DNA of 64,000 bases from Acidimicrobiaceae bacterium (GCA_003132165.1 PKWW01000033.1:37036-101035); one strand, 5' to 3'. Shown: positions 26,515 to 35,923, counted from the stretch's first letter. A program made the numbers and translations. Notes: generated from the letters alone by a model not told the origin.

Positions 26515-27290
26515 TCGTCAATCCCCAGATACGCGGCGAGGACATCGGGATTCGTGCTGATCTCACTCGGTGAACCCATCGCGATGACCTGTCCGAAATT
26601 GAGAACGACGAGGTAGTCAACCAGTTGCATGACGAAGTCCATGTTGTGTTCGACGAGCAGCACGCTCGTTGACGAGCGCAACTCCGCGATCAATCGGCTA
26701 AAGTCCGCCAACTCATTCTCGTCGAGGCCCGACGCTGGTTCATCGAGCATGAGCAGTTGGGGCCGGGTCATCAAGGCTCGCGCGATGGAAACCTTTTTCG
26801 CGATGCCGTAAGGGACAGCACCGGGTAGAGCACCGGCGAACTTGGCGATGCCGAGTCGTTCGAGTTCGTGCATCGCCTCAACTCGCACGGCGCGTTGGAG
26901 GCGCAGCCCCGAGGGGAGTCCCAGTGCCGACGACACGACCGAACCGCCGGGTCGACTTTGCGCACCCGCCATCACGTTCTCGAGAATGGTCAGTTGGCCG
27001 AAGAGCCCCACGCCCTGCAGCGTGCGCGCGACGCCAGCCTTGGCCAACTGGGAGGGCTTGAGTGCACCGCGACCCATCTTCGGAAAGGCCACCGAGCCCG
27101 ACGTCGGCTTTTGGAATCCGCATGCGACATTGAACGCGGTGGTCTTGCCCGCACCGTTGGGACCGATCAGGCCGACAATCTCCTGCTCGTGCACGCGAAA
27201 AGAGACGTCGTTGAGCGCGAGCAAACCACCGAAGCGAACGGTGACATTGTCGAGCGCGAGCGTGACGGTGCGAGGTGTTGGGTCGGTCAT
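26511..27290 (-). CDS. livG: Branched-chain amino acid ABC ATPase LivG
   Basis: A 259-residue ATPase heading the operon. Walker A is GPNGAGKTT, Walker B is LLMLDEPASGLDENE, and the switch His is in LLVEHNMDFVM. The usual LSGGQ signature is not visible: the equivalent region reads PYGIAKKVSIARALM, a variant also seen in some LivG proteins. The 295 bp upstream (to 27585) should hold divergent promoters for this operon and the MFS gene. No consensus boxes stand out there. Confidence 0.92.
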   Translation of the reverse strand: MTDPTPRTVTLALDNVTVRFGGLLALNDVSFRVHEQEIVGLIGPNGAGKTTAFNVACGFQKPTSGSVAFPKMGRGALKPSQLAKAGVARTLQGVGLFGQLTILENVMAGAQSRPGGSVVSSALGLPSGLRLQRAVRVEAMHELERLGIAKFAGALPGAVPYGIAKKVSIARALMTRPQLLMLDEPASGLDENELADFSRLIAELRSSTSVLLVEHNMDFVMQLVDYLVVLNFGQVIAMGSPSEISTNPDVLAAYLGIDE

Positions 27291-27585
27291 ACTGGAATTA
27301 AACTAGTGCTTGGACGGGGTCGGTGAGTTCGAGGTTCACCGTATTCATTTCCCAAGCGGGCCTTGGCGCGTTGGTCGGGCGTCTCGCAAAGCCCTTTCGA
27401 TGATGCGGGGCTTTGAATTGGCGCGCAGGTGGGACTTACGGCCCTAGTTCAAATTGGCCCCGAAGGACGTACTGTGCGGAAAAGGTAACTCGCCAATTCG
27501 GCCGTGCACGAGGAATGATCATGTTGTCATTGGGGGGCTTGGGGTTCGTACGCCATTTCACAACGTCGCCGCACGGGGCACGAAG

Positions 27586-29190
27586 ATGAGCTCGAAGAAA
27601 TCGCTGCTCGCACGTGATGACTGGCCACATCAGTACGCGTTGGACTCTTTGGAGGCGGGCGCACCTTCTCGGCGAGGTCTGATTCTCGCGGTGCTGTCGC
27701 TCACCGTGCTGATTATCAATCTCGACGGCACGGTGCTCAATGTCGCCCTGCCGTCCATCGTGGCGAGCCTGCACGCCACTTCTAGTCAGTTGCAGTGGAT
27801 TGTCGACGCGTACATCATCGTCCTCGCGGGATTGTTGCTCATCGCCGGATCACTCGGTGACCACGTCGGGCGCAAGTGGGTATTCATCGGAGGACTGATC
27901 ATCTTCGCTGTCGGCTCAGGTGCGTCGGCATTCGCGACTTCGCCGGACAAACTCATCATGGCCCGTTCATTCATGGGCATCGGCGCGGCGGCCGTGATGC
28001 CGTCGACCCTGTCGATACTCACCAATGTCTTTACCGAACCGCGTGACCGAGCTCGAGCCATTGGATTGTGGTCGGGCACCAACGGTCTGGGGCTCGCGAT
28101 CGGGCCGGTCGTCGGAGGCTGGCTGCTGACGCACTTCTGGTGGGGATCGGTATTCTTGATCAATGTGCCGATCGCTGCAGTGGCGTGCCTCGCGGCGGTC
28201 TTGATAGTTCCCGATTCGAAGAATCCCGTGGCGAAGCGACCTGACCCCTTCGGAGCCCTGCTCTCGCTCTTCGGACCGGCGTTGCTGCTGTGGGGAATCA
28301 TCGAGGGGCCCACCCGCGGTTGGGGATCGAAGTTGATTCTCGCAGCGATCATTGGAGCGTTTGTCATCGTCGGTGTGTTGGTATTCTTCGAGCGCCGAAC
28401 CAGCCATCCGTTGCTCGAGCTCTCTTTCTTTCATTCGCGAAGGTTCTCAGTGGCCATTGGTGGCTTGGGGCTCACGATCTTCGCGTTGTCGGGAGGCCTG
28501 TTCCTCTTGACCCAATATCTGCAGTTCTGTCTTGGCTACAGTGCGTTTCAGACCGGGCTGCGGATCGCCCCCATCGCGTTTGTCCTGCTCGTGGTCGCCG
28601 CTCTCTCGCCGCTCGCCGTGCGATACCTGGGAACCAAGATTGTGGTCTTTGCCGGAATGGTTCTGATAACGATCGGGCTGGCGTTGCTGGCCGCAGTCAC
28701 GATCCATTCGACCTACGCCAACGCCCTGCCGTCGTTCTTCCTGATGGGTATCGGCAGCGGACTCTGCGTAGCCCCCTGCACGGAGTCGGTCATGGGCTCG
28801 GTGCCGATTGACCTCTCGGGCGTCGGGTCGGCGACCAACAGCACCGCGCTTCAAATCGGCAGCGCGTTGGGTGTGGCCGTGCTCGGTAGCCTGTTGAACA
28901 CCCGGTATCAGGCAGACATTGCGCGACTACTCGGGCACTACTCGTTGCCGACGTCAATCGCGAAGACGAGTGAGGGATCACTCGGTGGTGCGCTCGAGGT
29001 GGCCCGTCGCATTGGCGGAAATCTGGGCGCACAACTGGGCACGACCGCCCGCCAGTCGTTCATCAGCGGCATGACCTTCGCAGTCACCGTGGGCGCGATC
29101 ATTGCCGGCGCCGCTGCGTGTGTTGTCATGGTGTTGTTGCCGGCGAGAGCGCCGAAGCCCAGCGGGTCCACGAAGACGCCTCAAGCTTGA
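27586..29190 (+). CDS. DHA2-family MFS multidrug transporter
   Basis: A 534-residue exporter with 14 predicted membrane segments, as in the DHA2 (EmrB/QacA) subfamily. Motif D1 is seen in LIINLDGTVLNVALPSI, motif A in GSLGDHVGRKWVFIGG, and motif C in GLGLAIGPVVGGWL. The start at ATG 27586 places a ~40-residue cytoplasmic tail before helix 1; the open frame further upstream lacks family resemblance. Substrates cannot be read from sequence. The gene is divergent from the liv operon. Confidence 0.9.
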   Translation: MSSKKSLLARDDWPHQYALDSLEAGAPSRRGLILAVLSLTVLIINLDGTVLNVALPSIVASLHATSSQLQWIVDAYIIVLAGLLLIAGSLGDHVGRKWVFIGGLIIFAVGSGASAFATSPDKLIMARSFMGIGAAAVMPSTLSILTNVFTEPRDRARAIGLWSGTNGLGLAIGPVVGGWLLTHFWWGSVFLINVPIAAVACLAAVLIVPDSKNPVAKRPDPFGALLSLFGPALLLWGIIEGPTRGWGSKLILAAIIGAFVIVGVLVFFERRTSHPLLELSFFHSRRFSVAIGGLGLTIFALSGGLFLLTQYLQFCLGYSAFQTGLRIAPIAFVLLVVAALSPLAVRYLGTKIVVFAGMVLITIGLALLAAVTIHSTYANALPSFFLMGIGSGLCVAPCTESVMGSVPIDLSGVGSATNSTALQIGSALGVAVLGSLLNTRYQADIARLLGHYSLPTSIAKTSEGSLGGALEVARRIGGNLGAQLGTTARQSFISGMTFAVTVGAIIAGAAACVVMVLLPARAPKPSGSTKTPQA

Positions 29191-29211
29191 CACCCGGTCC
29201 ATTCGTGGACG

Positions 29212-29259
29212 TTCGTAACCAAAGTGTCACAGTTCTTGCACTTCGTAATCAAACTGTCA
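29212..29259. repeat. Two 18-bp direct repeats spaced 30 bp, upstream of a secreted-protein gene
   Basis: TTCGTAACCAAAGTGTCA (29212-29229) and TTCGTAATCAAACTGTCA (29242-29259) match at 16 of 18 positions with a 30-bp period, about three helical turns. They lie about 120 bp before the next start codon. This layout suggests tandem binding sites for one regulator. Confidence 0.55.
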
Positions 29260-29375
29260 TCACTTCGGCGGCACTCTGATGATCCTCACGGGCTTCTCAC
29301 AGTCAATTCGAAATCGGCGGCGCGACACTGTTGTCAGTTTACGAATCTTCCAATGCAACAGTCCAAAGGAGCAAC

Positions 29376-30908
29376 ATGAAGAAGCAACAGCTCACCAATA
29401 CAGCAAAAGCGGCTGCCGTAGTCACCATGGGAATGACGCTCGTACTCGGCGCCACGGGGATTGCCCAGGCGGGTACGTCGTCGCGAGGCCACGATGCTAC
29501 CGACGGTCACGGATCGCAGAAATTCCAGAACCCTTTGAGCAATCGCCACTCGCAGGGCGGTCAACACACTGCCCACGGTGTTATTGGTGCGGTGTCGACG
29601 ACGTCGATCACCGTTCTGGGCCAGGGTTCAGCGCCCACCGTCCTCGCCATCACCTCGGCCACGACCGTTTTTGAGGGCGCGACGACGGCCACTCCCGCCG
29701 CTCTGGCCGTTGGCGAGAGCGTAAGCGTGAGCCTCTCGAATACTGCTCCGAATACCGCAGCGAAGATCACCATCCAGGTCGCCAAGATTCAAGGAAAAGT
29801 GACGTCGGTCAGCGCCAACGCGATTACGTTGAGCGGCCCCGAAGGTTTCTCGCGGACGGTTGACGTGGGTTCGACGACGACCTATAGCGAAGGTGGCACC
29901 GCCACCACACTGAGTGCGGTCCTCGTTGGCTCGACGATCAGCGCGTCCGGGGTCGTGGGTTCTAACCAGACCACGCTGAATGCGCTCAGTATCGTCATAA
30001 GTGCGCCTAAGGACGTCCGTGGCACGTTGAGCGCGGTCAGCCCGACATCGATCACTGTTGCTGGTCCCAACGAAATTTCAACGGTACTGGCCCTGACGTC
30101 GGCAACGACGGTGCTCGCCGGCTCGATTGCGACCACCGCATCGGTCCTCGCCGTGGGACAGCACGTCGACGTCGCGTTGGCGCGAACCAGCGCCGCGACC
30201 GCTTCAAGGATCACCATCACCATCGCCAAACTTGACGGTACGGTGTCGGCGGTGACCTCCAGCGTGATCACGCTCGCCGGGCACCAGGGCTTCGTCCGGG
30301 TCATCAACGTGAGTTCGTCGACCAAGTTCAGCGAAGGCGGCACTGCCACCACGTCGACTGCGGTCGTCGTCGGCTCCAAGATCAGTGTCCAGGGTCTCGT
30401 GGCTTCGGACCAGACGTCGCTCAACGCTCTCAGGGTCACCATTGCCGCTCTCAGCGACATTCGAGGTGTTGTGACGGCGGTGAGCGCCACGTCTCTGACC
30501 GTTCTCTCACCGAACAGCACGTCCACGGTCTTCGGCATTGGTTCGTCTACCGCAGTTTTCGAGGGAACCCTCGGCGCTTCGGCGAGTGCTCTCGCCCTTG
30601 GGCAACACGTTAACGTCGCACGACTCGCTTCGGCTCCGACGTCCGCTACCAAGGTCACGATTGCTCTGGTCACGGTCGCGGGCAAGGTGACGGCGGTCAG
30701 TTCAAGCACGATTACCATCACTGGGCACCAGGGTTTCGCCCGGGTCATCAACGTGAGTTCGTCGACCAAGTACAGCGAGGGTGGTACTGCCGCCGCGTTG
30801 GCTGCGGTCGTCGTCGGCTCCAAGATCAGCGCCCAGGGTGTCGTGGCTTCCGACCAGACGTCGCTCAATGCCTTGATGATCAGCATCGTTGCACCGAAGG
30901 CGGCGTAA
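29376..30908 (+). CDS. Secreted protein of three tandem 148-residue repeats (DUF5666-like)
   Basis: A 510-residue exported protein. A signal peptide runs to about residue 32 (TGIAQA), a His/Gly/Ser-rich linker follows to ~67, and then come three tandem units of 148, 148 and 147 residues without a single indel. Each unit contains two similar beta-rich modules, the first ending in KITI-type and the second carrying SEGGTA and QTSLNAL, resembling DUF5666 domains. No cell-wall sorting signal is visible. Function is unknown; a structural or surface-coat role is inference. AAAGGAG precedes ATG 29376. Confidence 0.85.
   Translation: MKKQQLTNTAKAAAVVTMGMTLVLGATGIAQAGTSSRGHDATDGHGSQKFQNPLSNRHSQGGQHTAHGVIGAVSTTSITVLGQGSAPTVLAITSATTVFEGATTATPAALAVGESVSVSLSNTAPNTAAKITIQVAKIQGKVTSVSANAITLSGPEGFSRTVDVGSTTTYSEGGTATTLSAVLVGSTISASGVVGSNQTTLNALSIVISAPKDVRGTLSAVSPTSITVAGPNEISTVLALTSATTVLAGSIATTASVLAVGQHVDVALARTSAATASRITITIAKLDGTVSAVTSSVITLAGHQGFVRVINVSSSTKFSEGGTATTSTAVVVGSKISVQGLVASDQTSLNALRVTIAALSDIRGVVTAVSATSLTVLSPNSTSTVFGIGSSTAVFEGTLGASASALALGQHVNVARLASAPTSATKVTIALVTVAGKVTAVSSSTITITGHQGFARVINVSSSTKYSEGGTAAALAAVVVGSKISAQGVVASDQTSLNALMISIVAPKAA
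29577..30905 (+). repeat. Three in-frame 444-bp coding repeats
   Basis: Units at 29577-30020, 30021-30464 and 30465-30905. Equivalent codons are exactly 444 bp apart. Units 2 and 3 keep long stretches of near-identical DNA, for example around 30296-30330 and 30740-30774, while unit 1 is more diverged, which implies a later duplication or conversion between units 2 and 3. Confidence 0.85.
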
Positions 30909-30978
30909 CCGGGACTTGACCCCTTGCACACACTCCTGTCGCCGCAGTGACGGGCCCTCACGGGCGGCGATAGGGGAG

Positions 30979-31018
30979 AATACGGAGAGGGGCGCTGCTT
31001 GGCGCCCCTCTCCGTATT
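30979..31018 (+). terminator. Intrinsic terminator after the repeat protein gene
   Basis: A perfect 17-bp stem (30979-30995 with 31002-31018) and 6-nt loop; the arm core is GGAGAGGGGCGC. It lies 70 bp after the stop codon. The T-tract is weak, as often in high-GC genomes. Confidence 0.8.
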
Positions 31019-31115
31019 GTTCTGACGCGCGATTTATCACTTCCAAGTGGTGGTCGTATCCTTGGGTCGTGGCCCACTACGGGCAGCACGTTGTCTTCAC
31101 CGGGGAGACCATCTC

Positions 31116-32438
31116 TTGATTCCGATTCTGAGCGCCAGTGAGATGCGAGACCAGGATGCTCTCGCGGTCGCCGCGCGCGGAGTCGACGCGTTGGTGCGTG
31201 CGGCGGGTACCGCCGTGGGATTCGAAGCCAAGAGGATGCTGGGCGCATGCTACGGCGCTCGCGTTGCCGTTCTCGTCGGTCCCGGTTTGAACGGTGGTGA
31301 CGGTCGCATTGCGGCGACGTGGCTTCGCTCGCGTGGTGCGCATGTTGACCTCGTCGAGGTGGCGCGCCAGCCAACCATTTTGCGTGGGTATGACCTCGTC
31401 GTAGACGCCGCGTTTGGTTTGGGGTGTTCGCGACCCTATGTTGCGCCCGAGGTAGACAGCGGCACGCTGGTGCTCGCGGTCGACTTGCCGTCGGGCGTGG
31501 ATTCGGACACGGGCGAACTCTTGGGCCGCCCACTAGTTGCGGACCGGACACTCGCGATCGGCGCGCTCAAACTGGCCCACGTTACCGGTGAGTGCTCGCA
31601 GATCATCGGCGAGTTGCGCTTCGCCGGCCTCGGCATCGTTCAGTCCTTCGAGAGCGGACTCGTCGAGGACAGCGATCTGGAACAGTTGCTCGTGATGCAC
31701 GAGCACGACCACAAATGGAGCCACGCCATCACGGTGTTCGCCGGCTCGACACTGATGCCCGGCGCCGCGGAGCTGGTGGTTCGAGGCGCGCTCGCCGCGG
31801 GCGCGTCGATGATTCGATTGTCGAGTAGAGGGGAAGTGAGTGGCCTCGTCGACCTCCCGCCCGAAGTCGTGCACACGAGCGAGGTTCACGTCGACAAGCG
31901 TTGTCGTTCCGTCGTTGCTGGTCCGGGACTGGGCAGTGGTGCGGCTCCCTGGTTACAGGAGCGATTGACCTCGCTCAAGGTGCCCGTCGTGCTCGACGCC
32001 GACGGTCTGGACCGTGGGCTGATCGCGAAGGCACCCACTGACGGAGCGCGATGGATTCTCACACCGCACGATGGCGAGTTCGCGCGTCTGACCGGCGAAC
32101 TCGTTCCCGCCAACCGGATTGGCGCGGCGGGCGCACTCGCGCGCGAGACCGGCTGCGTCGTGCTGTTGAAGGGTCCGATCACGGTGGTGGCGGATCCGTC
32201 GGGTTCGTTCCGTATTGTCAACTCGGGAACGTCGGCTCTCGCGACCGCGGGCTCGGGCGACGTGCTCGCCGGACTCATCGGCGGAGCCCTCGCCCGGGGA
32301 CTCGACACGATGAACGCCGGAGCGCTCTGCGCGCACTTGCACGGGCGTGCGGGCGCGACCCTTTCGTCCTACGCGCGCGCTTCGCAACTTCCCGGGGCGG
32401 TTTCCGCACTGCTCGAGGATCTTCTACCTGTTGGTTAG
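31116..32438 (+). CDS. nnr: Bifunctional NAD(P)H-hydrate epimerase / ADP-dependent dehydratase
   Basis: Repairs hydrated NADH/NADPH: the N-terminal YjeF-type domain epimerises and the C-terminal ribokinase-like domain dehydrates. The 440-residue product has VGPGLNGGDGRIAA in the epimerase domain, then TPHDGEFARL and NSGTSALATAGSGDVLAGLIGGALARG, the signature of the dehydratase active site. The start is TTG 31116, with GGGGAG at 31102-31107; upstream codons in frame have no ribosome-binding site. It has its own short upstream region. Confidence 0.92.
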   Translation: MIPILSASEMRDQDALAVAARGVDALVRAAGTAVGFEAKRMLGACYGARVAVLVGPGLNGGDGRIAATWLRSRGAHVDLVEVARQPTILRGYDLVVDAAFGLGCSRPYVAPEVDSGTLVLAVDLPSGVDSDTGELLGRPLVADRTLAIGALKLAHVTGECSQIIGELRFAGLGIVQSFESGLVEDSDLEQLLVMHEHDHKWSHAITVFAGSTLMPGAAELVVRGALAAGASMIRLSSRGEVSGLVDLPPEVVHTSEVHVDKRCRSVVAGPGLGSGAAPWLQERLTSLKVPVVLDADGLDRGLIAKAPTDGARWILTPHDGEFARLTGELVPANRIGAAGALARETGCVVLLKGPITVVADPSGSFRIVNSGTSALATAGSGDVLAGLIGGALARGLDTMNAGALCAHLHGRAGATLSSYARASQLPGAVSALLEDLLPVG

Positions 32439-32547
32439 GTGATTGGCCGGCGTATCCGCTTGTTCAAGCGGACGTGAAATGCTGGCGATGTAATTTCTCA
32501 CACGGTAGATTGACAAATACAATCACGAGTGAGTTCGGGGGGACTGA

Positions 32548-33159
32548 ATGGTTGATGCGATTGACGTAACGGTCGGGTCCGCGTACGACGGACCACCGCC
32601 GGAGAGACCGAAGATTCAGATCGTTCCGTTGAAGGGATTGCCGGTGGTCGCCGCGGCTGTCATCTTCGTGGCGGTCGCGATCGCGGGGAACTGGCAGTGG
32701 GCTCTGATGTTCAGTCATGTGGTCGGGGGAGTCCTTTGGACCGGGATTGACCTCTTTGTCGGCCTCGTCGTCGGTCCGATCCTCGGTCGTCTGTCCATTC
32801 CCGCGCGCGCAGAGTTCTCGGCGAGGTTCATGCCGAAGATGGTCATCATCATGCCGACGGTCGTGATGATGACCCTGGCCTCGGGCTTCCAAATCGCGCG
32901 AAAGGTCGGCAACCTCTACGCGAAGAGCCCCAACCACCCCTGGTTGATCGTCTCGTTCTGCGTGGTTGGCGTGATAGCGGTGATCGCCCTCGGTATCCTC
33001 GAGCCCGCGAATATCGCGGTGCTGTACGAGATGAATAAGCCGGTGCCCAATGGCGAGAGGATCGGTCGACTGATGAACCGGTTCATCTACACCGCAGGAA
33101 TTACTGGAGTCATGCAGATCGCGACATTGGTAATTATGACGAGGGTGGCAACACAGTGA
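32548..33159 (+). CDS. Integral membrane protein (CopD/DUF2269-like)
   Basis: A 203-residue protein with a cytoplasmic N terminus and four or five membrane segments. The helix FSHVVGGVLWTGIDLFVGLVVGP places a His in the same kind of context as CopD- and DUF2269-type proteins, and a second acidic/asparagine-rich loop follows (EPANIAVLYEMNK). No function is established. Its stop overlaps the next gene (GTGA); together they look like a two-subunit membrane unit. Confidence 0.6.
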   Translation: MVDAIDVTVGSAYDGPPPERPKIQIVPLKGLPVVAAAVIFVAVAIAGNWQWALMFSHVVGGVLWTGIDLFVGLVVGPILGRLSIPARAEFSARFMPKMVIIMPTVVMMTLASGFQIARKVGNLYAKSPNHPWLIVSFCVVGVIAVIALGILEPANIAVLYEMNKPVPNGERIGRLMNRFIYTAGITGVMQIATLVIMTRVATQ

Positions 33160-33581
33160 GCGCGCACGAATCGACAGCCCCGACCGACTCGGGCGACCGA
33201 CCATTCCCGCCGGTCGGGTGGCTCAGTTCCTTTGCGCTTGCCTGCGTGATCATCGGGGGCATCTTGATGGCTTCCTATGCGCCGCGCAAGGCACCCCTGG
33301 TGGCGACGACATTGCTACTCGTCGTTGGTGTGCTGCTGCTACTTGGTGCACTGACGATGCTCGCACGATTGAAGGATTTTGCCTGGGCGACCTTTCGCAC
33401 TGTCTTCAAGTGGGCGTTGCTCGCGTACGCGATCATTGCGGGAATGATCGAATTCGCTTTCGTTCGCGACTCGACGAGGGGTGCGTCGCTCGTGCTCGTG
33501 ACGTGCATGCTCGTGGTGTTCATGTTGAGCGTGCCCACCACTATGGCGTTCACGACGGCGCGTTTTGCCGAGCCCGATTGA
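33156..33581 (+). CDS. Four-helix membrane protein partnered with the gene upstream
   Basis: A 141-residue protein with four hydrophobic segments (about residues 23-41, 48-67, 84-101 and 110-129) and a polar N-terminal tail. It is translated from GTG 33156, which overlaps the preceding stop. I do not recognise the family. Coupling to the CopD-like gene suggests they act together. Confidence 0.6.
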   Translation: MSAHESTAPTDSGDRPFPPVGWLSSFALACVIIGGILMASYAPRKAPLVATTLLLVVGVLLLLGALTMLARLKDFAWATFRTVFKWALLAYAIIAGMIEFAFVRDSTRGASLVLVTCMLVVFMLSVPTTMAFTTARFAEPD

Positions 33582-34100
33582 CAATTGTCGCCGACCGCCG
33601 CTGACTTTCCAGTGTTTTGAGCGCACTCTGGGGGGCGTCAAGGAATCCTTAGCCGTTGACGAAGGCGTTTGCGATCGTGAGAACAAGTGGCGCCGCTCAA
33701 CTCTTCGAGAGAGACGTGGGGCTCGGGCAGCACCGCTAGCGACTCAACCGCTGGCGAGAGCCGCGAGCGCATTGATGGGTCTGAGGTTGTCGATGGTGAC
33801 GGAGCTCGGGGTGAGCCCGGCGGATTGAGCGCGCCGAGGTCACGAAGTACCCGAGGTTAGTGCCGGTCTGGGCGGAGATCACTTTGCCCTGCAACTGGGC
33901 GAGCGAGGTGATTGTCGAACCTTTAGGAAGAACAACGACGCAGTCGGCGCCGGTGCGTTCGCGAACCTGACGCTGTGACCAAAGTCCTTTGTTACGAGGG
34001 ATTTTTGAGATTTATCGGAGTACAGTTGTCAAAGGAAAGATTTGTAATGTGCGTTTTTTGGCGTGCGATTGGGTCACAGATTTTCGAAGGAGAGCGGCGC
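33582..34100. other. Intergenic region containing gene debris
   Basis: A 519-bp stretch with no intact gene. It contains the remnant of a binding-protein gene on the minus strand (see 33744-33984) and, at 33985-34100, an A/T-richer segment that should hold the promoter of the oxidoreductase operon. I could not fix its boxes. Confidence 0.55.
33744..33984 (-). pseudogene. Remnant of an ABC substrate-binding protein gene (SsuA/nitrate-type)
   Basis: Reading leftward from 33984, one frame gives ADCVVVLPKGSTITSLAQLQ and GKVISAQTGTNLGYFVTSA. After a one-base slip near 33826 another gives AGLTPSSVTIDNLRPINAL and AALASG, ending at a TGA (33746-33744). Both blocks match consecutive parts of the sulfonate/nitrate-type binding-protein fold (lobe hinge 'LKGK-x-I-x-x-QxGT', then the 'DV-x-x-VNL' and 'ALASG' segments). 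The ends, start and signal peptide are missing, so it is dead. Confidence 0.6.
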
Positions 34101-35921
34101 ATGGAGCCTACGAACGATCGGGATCCGAACTATTTCCATAAGGTCGTGGACTGCCAATGGGCCTGTCCTGCGCACACTGACGTGCCGGGGTACATACGTT
34201 TGATCGCCCAAGGCCGTTTCGATGATGCCTACATGCTCAATCGTGAGTCGAATGTCTTTCCCGGTGTGTTGGGACGAACATGCGACCGGCCATGCGAGCC
34301 GGCGTGCCGGCGGGGGCGTGTCGACGGAAGCCCGGTCGCGATCTGTCGACTGAAGAGAGTCGCCGCCGACCTCAAGGGTGAGATTGGCGACCGTATTACT
34401 CCGATACCAACGGAGAAGAACGGCAAGCGCGTTGCCTGCATTGGCGCTGGGCCCTCGGCGCTCACGGTCGCGAACGATCTGATGCCGCTCGGCTACGACG
34501 TGGTCATGTTCGAGCAGTTCGCCAAGCCCGGCGGTCTGATGCGCTCGAACATCCCCGAATTCCGACTGCCCGCCCACGTGCTCGACGACGAGACTCAGAT
34601 CATCCTCGACATGGGCGTCGACATCCGTTACAACTCTCCGATCACGAGCTTGAGGGCACTTCTCGAGGAGAAGTTTGACGCCATCTTCGTCGGTGTTGGG
34701 GCCCCGAGGGCCAAGGGCCTCGAATTGCCCGGTCGCCATGACGAGGGCGACACCAATATTCACAGCGGCATCGATTGGCTCGAATCAGTGGCCTTCGGTC
34801 ACGTCGACTCGATTGGTGAGCGGGTGCTCATCATCGGGGTGGGCAACACGGCCATGGACTGCTGTCGTTCATCACGACGCCTCGGTGGCAGGAACATCAA
34901 GGTGATGGCCCGTCGTCCCCGCGAATACTTCAAGGCGTCGCCCTGGGAGTTGGAGGATGCCGAGGAGGAGGGTGTCGAGATCGTCGTCAACCACGCTCCC
35001 AAGCGTTTTGTCCTCGAGAACGGCAAATTGGTCGGCATGGAGTTCGATGTGCTCGAGTGGGACGAGGGCGCCCAGCACTCGACCGTGCTCGACACTGTGA
35101 TTGTTCCCTGCGACGACGTGATCCTCGCAATCGGCCAGGAGAACGCGTTCCCCTGGATCGAGCGCGACCTCGGCATGGAGTTCGGCGAGTGGGACATGCC
35201 CGTGGTCGACGAGGTGACCTTCCAGTCCACGATCCCCGGGGTCTTCTTCGGCGGTGACGCCGCTTTCGGTCCCAAGAACATCATCTGGGCCGTTGCACAC
35301 GGCCACCAGGCTGCGTTGTCAATGCACGCACACTGCATGGGTAACTCGATCACTGACCGGCCGGTGCTCGAGATGGCGCTGTCGAGCACCAAGATGGGCA
35401 TGAACGAGTGGAGTTACCACAACGACTACAACCCATCGTCGCGTCAGAAGATGACCCACATCGAGCTTTCCAAGCGATTCGAATCGCTCGAACTCGAAGT
35501 CGAACTTGGCTTCAATGCCGAACAGACTGCACGCGAGGTGCAGCGTTGCCTGAACTGTGATGTGCAGACGACGTTCAAGGCCCCCCTGTGCATCGAGTGC
35601 GACGCGTGCATCGATATCTGTCCGGTGCAATGTCTCACCATCACGGAGAACGGTGACGAGGAGCAGTTGCGCGAACGCCTTTCGGCGCCGACGGTGAACC
35701 TGAAGCAGTCGCTCTACGTGTCGGCGGGTCTGCCCCAGACCGGACGAGTGATGGTGAAGGACGAGAACGTCTGCGTCCACTGCGGACTCTGCGCCGAACG
35801 TTGCCCGACGGCGGCGTGGGACATGGAGGAGTTCGAGCTCAAGATCCCGTACGCGAAGGACTCGGGGTTGCTGACCATTCCCGTGCGACGGGCAAGTACG
35901 AAAATTGAAGTAGGGAGTTAG
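34101..35921 (+). CDS. GltD-like FAD/NAD(P) oxidoreductase with C-terminal 2x[4Fe-4S] ferredoxin domain
   Basis: A 606-residue electron-transfer protein. The N-terminal domain carries the Cys set of the GltD/DPD family (C18, C22, C61, C65, C69) for [4Fe-4S] clusters. An FAD site follows (CIGAGPSALTVAND, ~113-126) and then an NAD(P) site (LIIGVGNTAMDCCRSS). The last ~100 residues hold two ferredoxin motifs: CIECDACIDICPVQC and CVHCGLCAERCP. Two nt before the next start, it leads directly into korA-korB, so it is inferred to pass electrons between ferredoxin-level centres and NAD(P)H. AGGAGA precedes ATG 34101. Confidence 0.9.
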   Translation: MEPTNDRDPNYFHKVVDCQWACPAHTDVPGYIRLIAQGRFDDAYMLNRESNVFPGVLGRTCDRPCEPACRRGRVDGSPVAICRLKRVAADLKGEIGDRITPIPTEKNGKRVACIGAGPSALTVANDLMPLGYDVVMFEQFAKPGGLMRSNIPEFRLPAHVLDDETQIILDMGVDIRYNSPITSLRALLEEKFDAIFVGVGAPRAKGLELPGRHDEGDTNIHSGIDWLESVAFGHVDSIGERVLIIGVGNTAMDCCRSSRRLGGRNIKVMARRPREYFKASPWELEDAEEEGVEIVVNHAPKRFVLENGKLVGMEFDVLEWDEGAQHSTVLDTVIVPCDDVILAIGQENAFPWIERDLGMEFGEWDMPVVDEVTFQSTIPGVFFGGDAAFGPKNIIWAVAHGHQAALSMHAHCMGNSITDRPVLEMALSSTKMGMNEWSYHNDYNPSSRQKMTHIELSKRFESLELEVELGFNAEQTAREVQRCLNCDVQTTFKAPLCIECDACIDICPVQCLTITENGDEEQLRERLSAPTVNLKQSLYVSAGLPQTGRVMVKDENVCVHCGLCAERCPTAAWDMEEFELKIPYAKDSGLLTIPVRRASTKIEVGS

Positions 35922-35923
35922 TC

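Noticed and set aside
29212-29259. CRISPR-like direct repeats
   Set aside because: Only two imperfect copies with a 12-bp gap; no array, leader or cas genes.
29882-30961. 359-codon minus-strand frame across the repeat protein gene
   Set aside because: It mirrors the repeated coding units and has no ribosome-binding site; the plus-strand protein has a signal peptide and good start signals.
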